From contig NZ_CP053346.1 of assembly GCF_013113735.1 (NCBI RefSeq), forward strand, positions 2,122,001 through 2,186,000: DNA of 64,000 nt. Reading direction: 5' to 3'. Both the position numbers and the translations under genes were made by a program. A model generated the notes under the pieces. That model saw only the letters and a program-made list of their open reading frames with translations, ran no database searches and was not told where the DNA came from. Shown here in pieces: positions 17,026 through 24,961 of the stretch; within the stretch, counting starts at the first letter, position 1, and each line of letters opens with the position of its first letter. The DNA is from Sphingomonas sp. AP4-R1 (GTDB lineage Bacteria > Pseudomonadota > Alphaproteobacteria > Sphingomonadales > Sphingomonadaceae).

Positions 17026-18384
17026 ATGATCCTGCTGATGCCGGCACCGGCGGCGCAGACCGCCGAGGCCGCGCCGCTGCCCTCGCTGAACGGCGAGTGG
17101 GACGGTGCGCTGCGGATCGCCGCCGGCATGGATCTCCAGCTCATCCTGCATCTGGCGGAGGCGGGGTCGACGCTCGAAAGCCCGGAGCAGTCGTCCCGCC
17201 GCATGCCGCTCACGGTCACGCGGGACGGGCCGAAGGTCGTCATCGATGTGCCGTCCATCGGCAGCCGGCTGGACGCGATGCTGTCCGCCGACGGACGTAC
17301 GCTTGCCGGCGCCTTCACCCAGCGCGGCGTATCGAGCCCCGCGACCTTCACGCGCCGCGCACCCGGTGCGGCCGCGCCCGTCGCCGCGCGCCCGCAGGAG
17401 CCGAAGCCGCCTTTCCCCTATCGGGTCGAGGAGGTGAGCGTACCGGGCACGGGCGGCCTCATGCTGGGCTGCACGCTGACGAGTCCGCAAGGGCCGGGGC
17501 CGCATCCGGCCGTTCTGTTGATCGCGGGCTCCGGCCCGCAGACGCGCGACGAAACCGTCCTCGGCCATAAACCTTTCCTGCTGCTCGCCGATCGGCTCAC
17601 GCGCGCGGGTGTCGCCGTGCTCCGCTGCGACAAAAGGGGCGTGGGCCAGTCGCAGGGCAGCTTTCCGAACGCTTCGATCGACGATTTCGCGGCCGATGCT
17701 GCCGCCGCCTTCGCGTGGCTGCGCGGCCAGCCGGGTATCGATCCCGCGCACACGGGACTGCTCGGGCATAGCGAGGGCGGCGAGGTCGCGCCGATGGTCG
17801 CCGCCACCGCGCATTCCTCCTTCCTTGTCCTGATCGCGCCGCCGGGGATCACCGGGGCCGAGACGCTGCTCGCACAGAAGCGCGTGATCGAGCTGGCGGA
17901 CGGCGTGCCCCCCGCCACCGTGGATCAAAGCATCGCCCGTCAGCGCGGGCTGTTCGCGCTCGCCCTCTCGCAGGACGACGGCGCCACCGTCCGCACGAAG
18001 GCGCTCGCGCAAATGGCCGCGCGCGGCGCGACGGGCGCGCAGGCGCAGATGCTGGCCGATGGGCTGGCGCTCCCGTCCTTCCGCCGTTTCCTGTCCTATG
18101 ATCCGATCCCGGCGCTCAGGGCGCTCCGCCAGCCGGTGCTGGTGGTGCAGGGGCTGCGCGATCTTCAGGTGACACCGGCCGATAATCTGCCGCCGATCAG
18201 GGCGGCGCTCGCCGGCAACGCAGGCGCCACCTTCGCCGAGCTGCCGGGCCTCAACCACATGCTCCAGCCCGCCACCACCGGCGCGCCCTCCGAATATCGC
18301 GGCATCGCCACCACGATCGACGAAGGCGCGCTGAAACTGATCGTGGACTGGGTAGGGCGGCAGACCAAACGGAGTGACGGGTGA
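17026..18384 (+). CDS. Alpha/beta hydrolase with N-terminal beta domain, inside the nad operon
   Basis: The 452-residue protein has an N-terminal beta-rich domain (to about residue 115) that begins LNGEWDGALRI, the pattern seen in periplasmic hydrolases. An alpha/beta-hydrolase domain follows, with LIAGSGPQTRDE, DKRGVGQSQG and the nucleophile elbow GHSEGG; a late GLNHMLQ supplies histidine. The N-terminus may be a poor signal peptide. An upstream in-frame GTG/ATG extension with a twin-arginine-like stretch overlaps nadA and is an alternative start. The stop overlaps nadC's start by four bases. The physiological substrate is unknown and a role in NAD synthesis is not implied by the family. Confidence 0.8.
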   Translation: MILLMPAPAAQTAEAAPLPSLNGEWDGALRIAAGMDLQLILHLAEAGSTLESPEQSSRRMPLTVTRDGPKVVIDVPSIGSRLDAMLSADGRTLAGAFTQRGVSSPATFTRRAPGAAAPVAARPQEPKPPFPYRVEEVSVPGTGGLMLGCTLTSPQGPGPHPAVLLIAGSGPQTRDETVLGHKPFLLLADRLTRAGVAVLRCDKRGVGQSQGSFPNASIDDFAADAAAAFAWLRGQPGIDPAHTGLLGHSEGGEVAPMVAATAHSSFLVLIAPPGITGAETLLAQKRVIELADGVPPATVDQSIARQRGLFALALSQDDGATVRTKALAQMAARGATGAQAQMLADGLALPSFRRFLSYDPIPALRALRQPVLVVQGLRDLQVTPADNLPPIRAALAGNAGATFAELPGLNHMLQPATTGAPSEYRGIATTIDEGALKLIVDWVGRQTKRSDG

Positions 18385-19217
18385 TCGAGAATTTTGATGT
18401 GGGTGCGTTCGTTCGCGCCACCCTGGCCGAGGATATGGGCCCCTCCGGGGATATCACCGCCGCCGCCGTGATCCCGGCCGGAGCGCGCTTTTCGGGCGTG
18501 ATGGCCAGCCGTGAGGCGATTGCCGTGGCGGGTCTGCCGCTGGCCGAGGCGTTCTTCCGCGCGCTCGATCCCGATGTCGTGATCGACACGCCGATCCCGG
18601 AGGGCGATCGCGTCGCGGCAGGCACGGTGCTGATGCGGATCGAGGGCAAGGCGCGCGCGCTGCTCACGGCCGAACGCTCGGCGCTGAACACCGTCCAGCA
18701 TCTCTCGGGCGTCGCCACGCTCACCGCCACCTATGTCGATGCGATCGCGGGTACGGGTGCCACCCTGCTCGATACGCGCAAGACGATCCCCGGCCTGCGC
18801 CTGATCGAGAAATATGCGGTCCGCATGGGCGGCGGGCGCAATCACCGCATGGGCCTGTGGGATGCGGCGATGATCAAGGACAATCATGTCGCGGTGGCGG
18901 GCGATATCGGCGCGGCGACCGCGCGGGCGCGCGACGCGGGCATCGCCAGCATCATCGTCGAGTGCGACCGGATCGACCAGATCGATCCCGCCATCGCCAA
19001 CGGCGCCACCCATCTGCTGCTCGACAATATGGCGCCGCCGACGTTGCGGGAGGCGGTCGTGCTGGTGGCGGGACGCGTGCCGACAGAGGCCTCCGGCGGC
19101 GTGCGGCTGGATACGATCCGCGCGATCGCGGAAACGGGCGTCACCTATATCTCGGTCGGCCGGCTCACCCAGTCCGCGCCGGCGGTCGATATCGGGCTCG
19201 ATTTCGAGGCCATCTGA
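18381..19217 (+). CDS. nadC: Nicotinate-nucleotide pyrophosphorylase (carboxylating)
   Basis: The 278-residue protein converts quinolinate and PRPP to nicotinate mononucleotide. Visible motifs are LAEDMGPSGDIT, the PRPP/substrate helix AERSALNTVQHLSGVAT, DTRKTIPGLR, KYAVRMGGGRNHRMGL and MIKDNHV, with ASGGV and SVGRLTQS towards the end. GTG 18381 overlaps the previous stop (GTGA), so its translation is coupled to the hydrolase. It completes the pair with nadA. Confidence 0.94.
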   Translation: MIENFDVGAFVRATLAEDMGPSGDITAAAVIPAGARFSGVMASREAIAVAGLPLAEAFFRALDPDVVIDTPIPEGDRVAAGTVLMRIEGKARALLTAERSALNTVQHLSGVATLTATYVDAIAGTGATLLDTRKTIPGLRLIEKYAVRMGGGRNHRMGLWDAAMIKDNHVAVAGDIGAATARARDAGIASIIVECDRIDQIDPAIANGATHLLLDNMAPPTLREAVVLVAGRVPTEASGGVRLDTIRAIAETGVTYISVGRLTQSAPAVDIGLDFEAI

Positions 19218-19245
19218 GGGGGCGACCTCAGGTACCACTTCAAAT

Positions 19246-19330
19246 CCGTTCGTGCTGAGCCTGTCGAAGCACCGTCCTTCTTTTTCGGCCGCCAAAGAAG
19301 AACGGCCCTTCGACAGGCTCAGGGCGAACG
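19246..19330. repeat. Intergenic imperfect palindrome, 'gctgagcctgtcgaagcac' family
   Basis: The left arm is cgttcgtgctgagcctgtcg followed by aagcaccg. The right arm is cccttcgacaggctcagggc followed by gaacg. It lies downstream of nadC and is the clearest copy of the type also seen at 1632-1717. Confidence 0.92.
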
Positions 19331-19429
19331 AGGTTTTGCCCGATCTTACTTCTCAAAATCGCTCCCTAGGGCAGCCTCCAAGGTTTTCCCGCGCGGCCGG
19401 CGGCGCTATCGTCGGCGCTTCGGGGGATT

Positions 19430-19852
19430 ATGTCGCGGCCGGTTTCCATCGTGTTGTTCGAGCGTCTGTGGATCGCCGCGCTGATTCTCGGCGCGGTCAA
19501 CATGGTCGTCGCGTGGCCGATGACGCTCGCTTTCTATCGGCAGACCGGCCTGTTCGCGGACCTCGGCGTGGCCCCGCGCTTCGGCTTGGCCTTGATCGAC
19601 GCGATCAGCCTGCTGATCCCGCTCGCGGTGCTGGTCCTCGTATCGCGCGCCGCCAGCCGGATCGCGCGCTGGGTGGCGCTGCTGCTGGCGGCGTGGGCTC
19701 TGGTGGTGATCGGGCGGATGCTGGGTGAGCGCGATGTCGTGCCCGGATCGCGCGGAATGCTGGCGGTGATCTGCGTGTTTCTGCAGGTGGCGGGCGGGGC
19801 GATGCTGCTGCGCCCCGATGCCCGCGCGTGGATGAAGGGCAAGCGGGGATGA
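19430..19852 (+). CDS. Four-helix membrane protein, function unknown
   Basis: The 140-residue protein has four hydrophobic segments with short loops, starting within residues 12-32 and ending with MLLRPDARAWMKG and a basic tail. I do not recognise a named family. ATG 19430 fits the first helix well. The stop lies 13 bases before the RNase T2 gene, so the two are very probably cotranscribed. Confidence 0.7.
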   Translation: MSRPVSIVLFERLWIAALILGAVNMVVAWPMTLAFYRQTGLFADLGVAPRFGLALIDAISLLIPLAVLVLVSRAASRIARWVALLLAAWALVVIGRMLGERDVVPGSRGMLAVICVFLQVAGGAMLLRPDARAWMKGKRG

Positions 19853-19865
19853 AGGGGAAACGGGA

Positions 19866-20576
19866 ATGAAGATGCTCACCGCAGCGGCGCTCGCCGCCGC
19901 TATTCTGCCGCTGGCCCCGGCCGTCGCGGCGCCGATGTGCAACCTGCCGCAGCGTCTGTCCGCGCCCGAGGAGGAAGGCCCCAGCGCGCGCGAGCCACAG
20001 CGCGTGATGCCGATCGGCGGCTACACGCTTGCGATGATCTGGCTCGCGGAGAATTGCCGCAAGGGCGGTAGCAGCGGGGCGGGCTCGCTCGATTGCCGGG
20101 CGGGCGCGGGCAAGGGCGGCTTCGTCCTTCACGGCCTTTGGCCGGACGGCGTGGGCAAGGATTGGCCGCAATGGTGCGCGCCCGCCAGGCCGCTCGCTCC
20201 CGCCACCTTGCGCGCCCATTATTGCACCACGCCCTCCACTCAACTCGCCCAGCATGAATGGACCAAGCACGGCACCTGCATGCCCGGTTATGATGCGGAG
20301 CGTTATTTCGCCGAGGCGCGCAGCCTGTTCGCGGGCGTGCGCATGCCGAATCTGCGCGCGCTTTCCTATCGCGCGCCCAGCCGGCAGGACGTGCAGACCG
20401 CCTTCGCCGCCGCCAATCGCGGGATGACGGCCGACATGGTCCGCCTCAACGTGAACAAGCAGGGCTGGCTCGAGGAAATCTGGGTCTGCCTCGATCGCAA
20501 TCGCCGCTGGACGGCCTGCCACATGCCCGCCCCGAAGCCGGACGAGCGCGTGAAGATCTGGCGCGGACGCGCCTGA
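19866..20576 (+). CDS. Secreted ribonuclease T2
   Basis: The 236-residue protein has a signal peptide ending near AVAA (residue 22). It carries both catalytic blocks of the T2 family: FVLHGLWPD (H89) and HEWTKHGTC (H130, E131, H135). Six or more cysteines in the mature part can form the usual disulfides, consistent with a periplasmic location. The enzyme cleaves RNA with little base preference through 2',3'-cyclic phosphates and may salvage phosphate and nucleosides from external RNA. It follows the small membrane protein gene by 13 bases. Confidence 0.93.
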   Translation: MKMLTAAALAAAILPLAPAVAAPMCNLPQRLSAPEEEGPSAREPQRVMPIGGYTLAMIWLAENCRKGGSSGAGSLDCRAGAGKGGFVLHGLWPDGVGKDWPQWCAPARPLAPATLRAHYCTTPSTQLAQHEWTKHGTCMPGYDAERYFAEARSLFAGVRMPNLRALSYRAPSRQDVQTAFAAANRGMTADMVRLNVNKQGWLEEIWVCLDRNRRWTACHMPAPKPDERVKIWRGRA

Positions 20577-20646
20577 TCCTGCGGCCTGAGGGGGGAGGGC
20601 AGGGGGCCTGCCTTCGCGCCCGATTTGCGCTAAGAGTCTCGCCCGC

Positions 20647-21660
20647 ATGACCCAGCCGATGGACCTTGCGGCGAGCGCCGACCACGCGATCGTTCCGGTC
20701 GCGCTCATCCAGCCCGGTATCATCTGGAGCTGCTGGAACGAGGGCGATGCGCTTGTCTTCGATCATGTCGAGCCGCCACAGGACGCGCCCTTCCGCTGGA
20801 TCCACCTCGATCTGTGCGATCGGCGCAGCCAGCGTTGGGTGACGCACGAGGCGGGCCTGCCGGCGGAGGTCTCGGCGCCGTTCATCGACATCGATATTCG
20901 CGCGCAGGGCCATTGGCATCGCAATGCCCTGGTCCTGATCCTGCCCGATCTGGAGCGCGACTTCGATGAGGTGGAGACGGGACGCGTCGGCGCTCTGCGT
21001 GTCGCCTATCGCGATGGCCTGCTGCTGACGGGGCGTCACCGCCCGCTCAAGACGCCAGACACGCTGCGCGGCCGGCTCGCCGGGGCCGGGCCGATGGACG
21101 GGGTGAAGGCGCTGGAGCTGGTGTTCGCCGCGCTCGGCGATCTGGTGAGCGAGCGGACCCAGACGATCCTCAGCGAACTGCTCTCGCTGGAGGACCAGAT
21201 CCTCGCCGACGAGGCGGCGCCCGACACGCGCCTGCTGGTGGCGATGCGGCGCCTGTCCGCGCGCCTTCACCGGATGACGGTGGGGATGCGATCGGCGCTG
21301 CACCGGCTGGAGGACGATCCCGGCCTGCCCGCCGATCTCGCCACCTTGGTATCGCGACAGGGCTCGCGGCTGAGCGCGCTGGATCGCGAGATCATCGCCG
21401 CGCAGGGGCAATTGCGCCTGCTGCGCGACGAGCTGGATCTGCAGGCGAACCAGCGCACGAACGAAAATGTCTATCTGCTCTCGGTGGTCACGGCGCTGTT
21501 CGTGCCCGCCACCCTCGTCACCGGCTTCTTCGGGATGAATACGGGCGGCCTGCCCGGCGAGCATGTCGCCGGCGGCACGACGATCGCCGCGATCGCCTGC
21601 GCGGCCTGCTCGGGCGCGACGTGGCTGGCACTCAGGCGGATGGGGCTGATCCGGCGGTGA
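20647..21660 (+). CDS. CorA-family divalent cation transporter (ZntB-like)
   Basis: The 337-residue protein has a large soluble N-terminal part with a long helical stretch (about 150-270). Two C-terminal transmembrane helices follow, with the family signature FFGMNTGGLPG in the loop between them. The GMNTGG form and the short tail IRR fit the ZntB/CorA group, which moves zinc or magnesium in a pentamer. The ion cannot be deduced by eye. ATG 20647 lies 70 bases after the RNase gene. Confidence 0.88.
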   Translation: MTQPMDLAASADHAIVPVALIQPGIIWSCWNEGDALVFDHVEPPQDAPFRWIHLDLCDRRSQRWVTHEAGLPAEVSAPFIDIDIRAQGHWHRNALVLILPDLERDFDEVETGRVGALRVAYRDGLLLTGRHRPLKTPDTLRGRLAGAGPMDGVKALELVFAALGDLVSERTQTILSELLSLEDQILADEAAPDTRLLVAMRRLSARLHRMTVGMRSALHRLEDDPGLPADLATLVSRQGSRLSALDREIIAAQGQLRLLRDELDLQANQRTNENVYLLSVVTALFVPATLVTGFFGMNTGGLPGEHVAGGTTIAAIACAACSGATWLALRRMGLIRR

Positions 21661-21693
21661 GGGAGGGGGCTTCCCGGCCCGCGCTTTCTTATT

Positions 21694-21827
21694 CCCGTTC
21701 GTCCCGAGCGAAGTCGGGGGATCACAGCATCGAGCGTAGTCGAGATGCGTCGAACCAGGCGCCCCGATCCCGCATCTCGGCTCCGCTCGATGCTGACGGT
21801 GTCTCGACTGCGCTCGACACAAACGGG
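21694..21827. repeat. Intergenic imperfect palindrome, 'cccgttcgtcccgagcgaag' type
   Basis: The outer arms are cccgttcgtcccgagcgaag and gcgctcgacacaaacggg. The inner arms are gcatcgagcgtagtcgagatgcg and cgcatctcggctccgctcgatgc, of which the second is an imperfect reverse complement of the first. It separates the CorA gene from the convergent minus-strand gene. Confidence 0.82.
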
Positions 21828-21846
21828 GTGGGAGCGGGCTAAGCCC

Positions 21847-22224
21847 TCAGACCGAATCGGCGCTCGGCACCAGCACGCACACCACGCCGCCGTCGCGCGA
21901 CGGCAGCACGATCGGCTCGCCCGGCGGCAGCGCGTCGATCTCGGCCTTTTCCTTGGGCGGGAGCGGGATGTTCAGCGTGCCGCGGCCGCGATCGAACACA
22001 TAGCCCTTTTTGGTCAGGATCGTCGCGACCTTGTTCAGATCGTGGACCGGCTCCAGCTCCTTCATCGTCGCGGGGTCCAGCGTCCCGCGATAGGAGATGG
22101 CGTCGCAATTGAGGTTGACCGGTTCGGGCCGGCTCTCCTCTGCGGCTTTGGGGGCGGCCTGCAACGCGCCGGCCGAAGCCAGCATCATCACCGTTGCGAT
22201 CAAGAGGCCGCCTGCCCGCATCAT
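21847..22224 (-). CDS. Small secreted protein downstream of purC, function unknown
   Basis: The 125-residue protein has a signal peptide ([17 protein letters not shown]) and a mature domain. That domain starts [16 protein letters not shown] and contains a conserved-looking [19 protein letters not shown] stretch and a second cysteine near the end. ATG 22224 overlaps the purC stop (ATGA), so it is translated with purC. A longer open frame runs into purC antisense phase and is not used. I do not recognise a named family. Confidence 0.72.
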   Translation of the reverse strand: MMRAGGLLIATVMMLASAGALQAAPKAAEESRPEPVNLNCDAISYRGTLDPATMKELEPVHDLNKVATILTKKGYVFDRGRGTLNIPLPPKEKAEIDALPPGEPIVLPSRDGGVVCVLVPSADSV

Positions 22225-22997
22225 TCGCCCCGCTTCTTGCGATGCTCCGCCATGTCCAGCACCGTATTCTCGCCTTCCGGCATGAGACCGAGGCGGCGCG
22301 CAATCTCCTGATACGCCTCCACTTCGCCGCCCAGATCCTGGCGGAACCGGTCCTTGTCCAGCTTCTCGCCCGTGGTCATGTCCCACAGGCGGCAGCCGTC
22401 CGGGCTGATCTCGTCGGCCAGGATGATCCGGCTGAAATCATTCTCCCAGATCCGGCCGAATTCCAGCTTGAAGTCGACCAGACGGATGCCGACGCCCGCG
22501 AACAGGCCGGTCATGAAATCGTTCACGCGGATCGCCATGTCGGCGATGTCGTGCATCTCGTCCTGGCTGGCCCAGCCGAAGCAGGCGATATGCTCTTCGG
22601 AGACGAGCGGATCGCCCAGCGCGTCGTCCTTGTAATAATATTCGATGATCGTGCGGGGGAGCTGATAGCCCTCCTCCAGCCCGAGGCGCTTCGAGAGCGA
22701 GCCGGCGGCCACGTTGCGGATCACCACCTCGATCGGCACGATCTCGCACTGGCGGATCAGCTGCTCGCGCATATTCAGGCGGCGGATGAAGTGCGTCGGA
22801 ACGCCGATATTGCCGAGCAGGGTGAACACATGCTCGGAAATCCGGTTGTTCAGCACGCCCTTGCCGCTGATCGTGCCCTTCTTCTGGGCGTTGAACGCGG
22901 TCGCATCATCCTTGAAATACTGGATCAGCGTGCCGGGCTCGGGACCCTCATAGAGGATCTTGGCCTTGCCTTCGTAAATCTGCCGGCGGCGGGACAT
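22221..22997 (-). CDS. purC: Phosphoribosylaminoimidazole-succinocarboxamide synthase
   Basis: The 258-residue enzyme makes SAICAR from CAIR, aspartate and ATP in purine synthesis. Landmarks are [11 protein letters not shown] at the start, the [12 protein letters not shown] region, [24 protein letters not shown] and [13 protein letters not shown]. The length is normal for the family. It starts at ATG 22997 and is followed with a four-base overlap by a small secreted-protein gene. Confidence 0.95.
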   Translation of the reverse strand: MSRRRQIYEGKAKILYEGPEPGTLIQYFKDDATAFNAQKKGTISGKGVLNNRISEHVFTLLGNIGVPTHFIRRLNMREQLIRQCEIVPIEVVIRNVAAGSLSKRLGLEEGYQLPRTIIEYYYKDDALGDPLVSEEHIACFGWASQDEMHDIADMAIRVNDFMTGLFAGVGIRLVDFKLEFGRIWENDFSRIILADEISPDGCRLWDMTTGEKLDKDRFRQDLGGEVEAYQEIARRLGLMPEGENTVLDMAEHRKKRGE

Positions 22998-23160
22998 TCA
23001 TTTCCCCAAGGTGCGTCGAAACGAAACGCCCCGCTCGCGACGTACAACGGCGCGTGCGGGGCGAGAGGCCACCATATAGTCGAGCCCGCCGATCATCGCA
23101 ACGAAAGGCTGGCATGGCCGCACGGCTCGGCGCATGACGATCGCGAAACGGAGATCATGA

Positions 23161-24831
23161 ATGCGGCGAATGGCGATCGGAACGGCTTTGGCGGGCATGA
23201 TGGCGACGATGACGGCCATCGGGGCCGCCACGGCGTCAGGTGCGCAAGGCCCGCAGGTGAGCGCCGCGCGCATGACGGCGATCGTCCGCGAGATCACCAC
23301 CTCGCCCTATCAGGGCCGCGCGCCGGGCACGCCGGGCGAGGAGCGCACGATCGGCTATCTCGCCCGCGAATATCGCGCGGCCGGGCTGCAGCCGGTGGGT
23401 GCGGACGGCGGCTTCACCCAGAACGTCCCCCTGATCCGTACGAAGCTGGCGCCGACCACGCAGGTCACGATCGAGACCGCCGCCGGCCCGGTCGCGCTCA
23501 CCGAGGGGCAGGGCATCTATGTCAGCACGGTGCGCGATACGGATCGCGTCGCGATCGACAAGGCGCCGCTGGTGTTCGTCGGCTACGGCGTCACCGCGCC
23601 CGAACGCGGCTGGGATGATTTCAAGGGCGTCGATCTGAAGGGCAAGATCGCCGTCTTCCTCGTCAACGATCCCGATTTCCACGCGGCGGAGGGCGAGGCG
23701 GTCGCGGGCAAGTTCGGCGGCCAGCGCATGACCTATTATGGCCGCTGGACCTACAAGTTCGACGAAGCCTCCCGCCATGGGGCGATCGGCGCGCTGATCG
23801 TGCACGAGACGCCGGGCGCGGGCTATGGCTGGGAGACGGTGAAGGCCCCCGGCGGCGAGAATTACGATATCGTCCGCTCGGACTATCGCGTGGCGATGCA
23901 GGGCTGGCTGGAGGGCGCCGCCGCCACCGATCTGTTCCGCCGCTCCGGTCTCGATCTGGCGGCTTTGTCCGTCGCCGCCCGGCGCGCCGATTTCCGCCCC
24001 GTGCCGCTTACCGGCGCCACGCTCAGCATGGATGCGCCGGTCGAGATCGCGCATGTCGAGAGCCACAATGTGATCGGCATGATCAAGGGCAAGACGCATC
24101 CCGAGGAAACGATCGTCTATGGCGCGCACTGGGACGCTTATGGCGTCGGTGCGCCGGATGCGCAGGGCAAGACGATCCGGCAGGGCGCCGCCGATGACGG
24201 CACGGGCGTGGCCGGCGTGCTGGAGCTGGCGCGCCTATTCAAGGCGGCGCCCCAGCCCGATCGCACGATCGTCTTCGCTTTGTGGACGGGCGAGGAGCGG
24301 GGCCTGCTCGGCTCCGAATATTATGCGGCCCACCCGCTCTTCCCGATCGCGCAGACCGTCGCGACGCTGACGATGGACGTGCTGCAGACGGCGGGCCCTG
24401 CGAAGGACGTGGTTCTCGTCGGGGACGGCCAGAGCGAACTGGAGGACATGCTCGCCTCGGCCGCCGCCGTGCAGAAGCGCACGATCACGCCCGAGGCCCT
24501 GCCCGAGCGCGGGCTCTTCTTCCGCGCCGACCATTTTTCGCTCGCCCGGCGCGGCGTGCCCGCTCTGCTGCTGATGGGGATGAGCGGCGGCCACGATCTG
24601 GTGAAGGGCGGCCGCAAGGCGGGCGACAAGTGGCTGGCCGATTACATGAAATGCTATCACCAGCCCTGCGACGAGGTGACGCCCGGCTGGAACCTCGCCG
24701 GCGCCGCGCAGGACGTGCAGCTCTTCTACGACATCGGCGCGAGCCTCGCGAACAGCCGGACGTGGCCGGATTGGCGCGCGGGCAGCGAGTTCAAGGCGCT
24801 GAGGGCTCAGACGGCGGAAGCGCGGAAGTGA
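23161..24831 (+). CDS. Secreted M28-family metallopeptidase with PA domain
   Basis: The 556-residue protein has a signal peptide (to about residue 28). It is built as an M28 aminopeptidase: an N-terminal part with SPYQGRAPGTPGEERT, a protease-associated domain around residues 130-240 (PLVFVGYGVTAPE) and the catalytic domain. Zinc ligands and catalytic residues are in GAHWDAYG (His), GAADDGTGVA (Asp), WTGEERGLLGSEYY (Glu-Glu), LTMDVLQ (Asp) and CYHQPCDEV (His). It probably releases amino acids from peptides in the periplasm or outside the cell. Confidence 0.9.
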   Translation: MRRMAIGTALAGMMATMTAIGAATASGAQGPQVSAARMTAIVREITTSPYQGRAPGTPGEERTIGYLAREYRAAGLQPVGADGGFTQNVPLIRTKLAPTTQVTIETAAGPVALTEGQGIYVSTVRDTDRVAIDKAPLVFVGYGVTAPERGWDDFKGVDLKGKIAVFLVNDPDFHAAEGEAVAGKFGGQRMTYYGRWTYKFDEASRHGAIGALIVHETPGAGYGWETVKAPGGENYDIVRSDYRVAMQGWLEGAAATDLFRRSGLDLAALSVAARRADFRPVPLTGATLSMDAPVEIAHVESHNVIGMIKGKTHPEETIVYGAHWDAYGVGAPDAQGKTIRQGAADDGTGVAGVLELARLFKAAPQPDRTIVFALWTGEERGLLGSEYYAAHPLFPIAQTVATLTMDVLQTAGPAKDVVLVGDGQSELEDMLASAAAVQKRTITPEALPERGLFFRADHFSLARRGVPALLLMGMSGGHDLVKGGRKAGDKWLADYMKCYHQPCDEVTPGWNLAGAAQDVQLFYDIGASLANSRTWPDWRAGSEFKALRAQTAEARK

Positions 24832-24835
24832 GTTC

Positions 24836-24956
24836 ACTCCTCCCCCTGCAAAGGGGGAGGTGGCATCGCGTAGCGATGACGGAGGGGGTGGCGTGGCGCG
24901 TCCATCCCCTCCACCATGCTTTGCATGGTTCCCCTCCGCCCTGCAGGGGGAGGATC
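24836..24956. repeat. Intergenic imperfect palindrome, 'ctccccctgcaaagggggagg' type
   Basis: Two internally palindromic halves (ctccccctgcaaagggggag and cctccgccctgcagggggagg) flank atggcatcgcgtagcgatgacg-like and ccatgctttgcatgg stems. It lies between the convergent M28 and S46 genes and could end transcription both ways. Confidence 0.85.
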
Positions 24957-24961
24957 TGAGG

